DNA of 32,170 bases from a bacterium (lineage in GTDB: Bacteria > Bdellovibrionota > FAC87 > UBA2466). The stretch is from positions 1-32,170 of the forward strand of contig RFNT01000210.1 in NCBI GenBank assembly GCA_009927045.1. The letters run 5' to 3'. Made by a program: the position numbers and the translations under genes. Shown piece after piece: positions 31,419 to 32,170 of this stretch (positions are counted from its first letter, which is position 1; the number at the start of each line of letters is the position of its first letter). Below the pieces are notes generated by a model. It saw only the letters and a program-made list of their open reading frames with translations. It had not been told where the DNA came from and ran no database searches.

Positions 31419-31994
31419 ATGAGCTTATTTGACCTCATCAGCACAAAAGAATCTGATCGTTCCGAAATGAACAATGAAACCAACCCAAATCCGAACGCGC
31501 CGGCGGCAAAGGTGGTCCCTTTTCCAACTGGGTCAGCAAAATCTAATCATTTTCTTCACGGCAGTCGTCTTAAGGGAGACATTGTAGTTACTTGTGATTT
31601 GGAGCTGAGTGGAGAAGTTGTTGGAAATATTTCTTCCAAAGAAAATTCCAGTATTTTCATGAAGGGCTCTTGCAAAGGAAATATTGAAACAGCAGGGGGC
31701 AACGTTCATTTAGAAGGAGATCTCAGCGAAGGCAATATTCGCGCTGGAGGTGACGTTCACGTGACTGGAAAATTCTTTGGGGGTTCTATCATAGCCGGTG
31801 GAAAATGTTACATTAATGGTGAAGTCACTGGGACTTTAGAAGCCACAGATATTGAAATCGGACCCGATGCTAAGTTCCAAGGAGAAATTCATTATCGCGG
31901 AAGTCTGAGCATCATCAAAGGGGCTCAAGTCCAATCGAAGCTGACTCAATGCTTGGTGGAAGCAAAACCAGAACCTATCAAAGTCAGAGCATAA
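31419..31994 (+). CDS. Bactofilin
   Basis: A polymer-forming cytoskeletal protein of 191 residues. The bactofilin domain (about 45-170) is a right-handed beta-helix recognisable from hydrophobic and Gly repeats: GDIVVTCDLELSGEVVGNI, SIFMKGSCKGNIET, NVHLEGDLSEGNI, DVHVTGKFFGGSII, KCYINGEVTGTL. The N-terminus is Asn/Pro-rich and the C-terminus basic; both are typically disordered. AAGGAG precedes the ATG by about 9 nt. Bactofilins act in cell shape, stalk formation or polar localisation. The role here is unknown. It is followed by a strong terminator. Confidence 0.94.
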   Translation: MSLFDLISTKESDRSEMNNETNPNPNAPAAKVVPFPTGSAKSNHFLHGSRLKGDIVVTCDLELSGEVVGNISSKENSSIFMKGSCKGNIETAGGNVHLEGDLSEGNIRAGGDVHVTGKFFGGSIIAGGKCYINGEVTGTLEATDIEIGPDAKFQGEIHYRGSLSIIKGAQVQSKLTQCLVEAKPEPIKVRA

Positions 31995-32014
31995 TTCCTT
32001 CGTTTATCTGTACG

Positions 32015-32053
32015 GTAGCTCGGCAACTCGTTGCCGAGCTACTCGTTATTTTT
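32015..32053 (+). terminator. Intrinsic terminator of the bactofilin gene
   Basis: GTAGCTCGGCAAC pairs perfectly with GTTGCCGAGCTAC, giving a stem of at least 12 bp with a CTCG tetraloop. A T-rich tract follows (32045-32053). It starts 20 nt after the bactofilin stop. Confidence 0.88.
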
Positions 32054-32170
32054 CTGGCCCTGCGGCGCCAGGGATCGCAAAACGGCCTCATACAGTCCGC
32101 TTTTTTCTAGAAACTCTCGTATCACCCTCTGTTCGGAAACGCCCTCCTTCAAAGCCTTTAAGGCGTGGAT
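32039..32170 (-). CDS. C-terminal fragment of an unidentified protein
   Basis: The minus strand is open from the window edge to a TAG at 32039-32041, giving 43 residues with helix-like content (IHALKALKEGVSEQR, then VIREFLEKSGLYEAVLRSL) and a short polar tail. Codons look normal and the frame is convergent with bactofilin. Most of the gene lies outside the window and I do not recognise it. Its stop codon sits inside the stem of the bactofilin terminator. Confidence 0.5.
   Translation of the reverse strand: MHALKALKEGVSEQRVIREFLEKSGLYEAVLRSLAPQGQKNNE

Noticed and set aside
1-32170. CRISPR arrays, insertion sequences, prophage genes or attachment sites
   Set aside because: No regularly spaced repeats, transposase or integrase frames, or duplicated ends were seen. 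The window looks like core chromosome with one lineage-specific envelope locus.

Overview
The window is a compact stretch of bacterial chromosome. It carries 29 complete or nearly complete protein genes, three conserved genes each broken by one apparent single-base indel, two tRNA genes, and a partial gene at each edge (the left one may be complete). The gene set suggests a Gram-negative, most likely Bdellovibrionota or another former deltaproteobacterial lineage. The evidence is the set of lipoproteins with LVGC-type lipoboxes, outer-membrane barrels, an orphan FliG-C-like protein, a bactofilin, a SpoIID-like protein in a Gram-negative, and Tat/haem lipoprotein genes. No 16S or other phylogenetic marker was compared, so the lineage is an inference. 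I saw no insertion sequence, prophage or CRISPR array.

Layout. 1-4.4 kb: an unrecognised ORF, a SirB1-like protein (-), radA (+) and glpK (-). 4.4-6.4 kb: a plus-strand run of a FliG C-domain-like protein, a TIGR02757/DUF2400 protein and rlmE. 6.3-7.3 kb: a NudL-like Nudix hydrolase (-) and a HIT protein (+), head to head. 7.3-10.9 kb: the class I ribonucleotide reductase operon nrdA-nrdB, with a structured 5' leader and a frameshift in nrdA. 11-12.4 kb: a lipoprotein with an HEARH zinc-type motif, overlapped by a small membrane-anchored protein. 12.4-15.7 kb (-): amidase, rph, rdgB, tRNA-Phe and a frameshifted outer-membrane barrel gene. 15.65-23.1 kb (+): spoIID-like, queA, then the macromolecular synthesis cluster rpsU-yqeY-(aag)-dnaG-rpoD, followed by a CAU-anticodon tRNA. 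dnaG is frameshifted.

23.1-31.3 kb is the most distinctive part: an envelope haem/Tat locus. Two divergent transcription units share a 382-bp intergenic region with a good sigma-54-type promoter. Leftward are a one-haem DUF1588-like secreted protein and a small lipoprotein. Rightward are a probable Tat substrate, a two-haem lipoprotein, TatC, a YceI protein and a small cytochrome c. Converging on them are two outer-membrane genes, one of which fuses an N-terminal CxxCH haem site to a predicted beta-barrel. I infer a redox or nutrient-handling system spanning the cell envelope; its substrate is unknown.

The right edge has a bactofilin gene with a strong intrinsic terminator. The C-terminal end of an unidentified minus-strand gene has its stop codon inside the terminator stem.

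Three single-base indels, in nrdA, dnaG and an outer-membrane barrel gene, all break otherwise well conserved frames. Two of the genes are normally essential, so sequence or assembly error is the simplest explanation. Restoring one base in each gives full-length products of 773, 606 and 239 residues.
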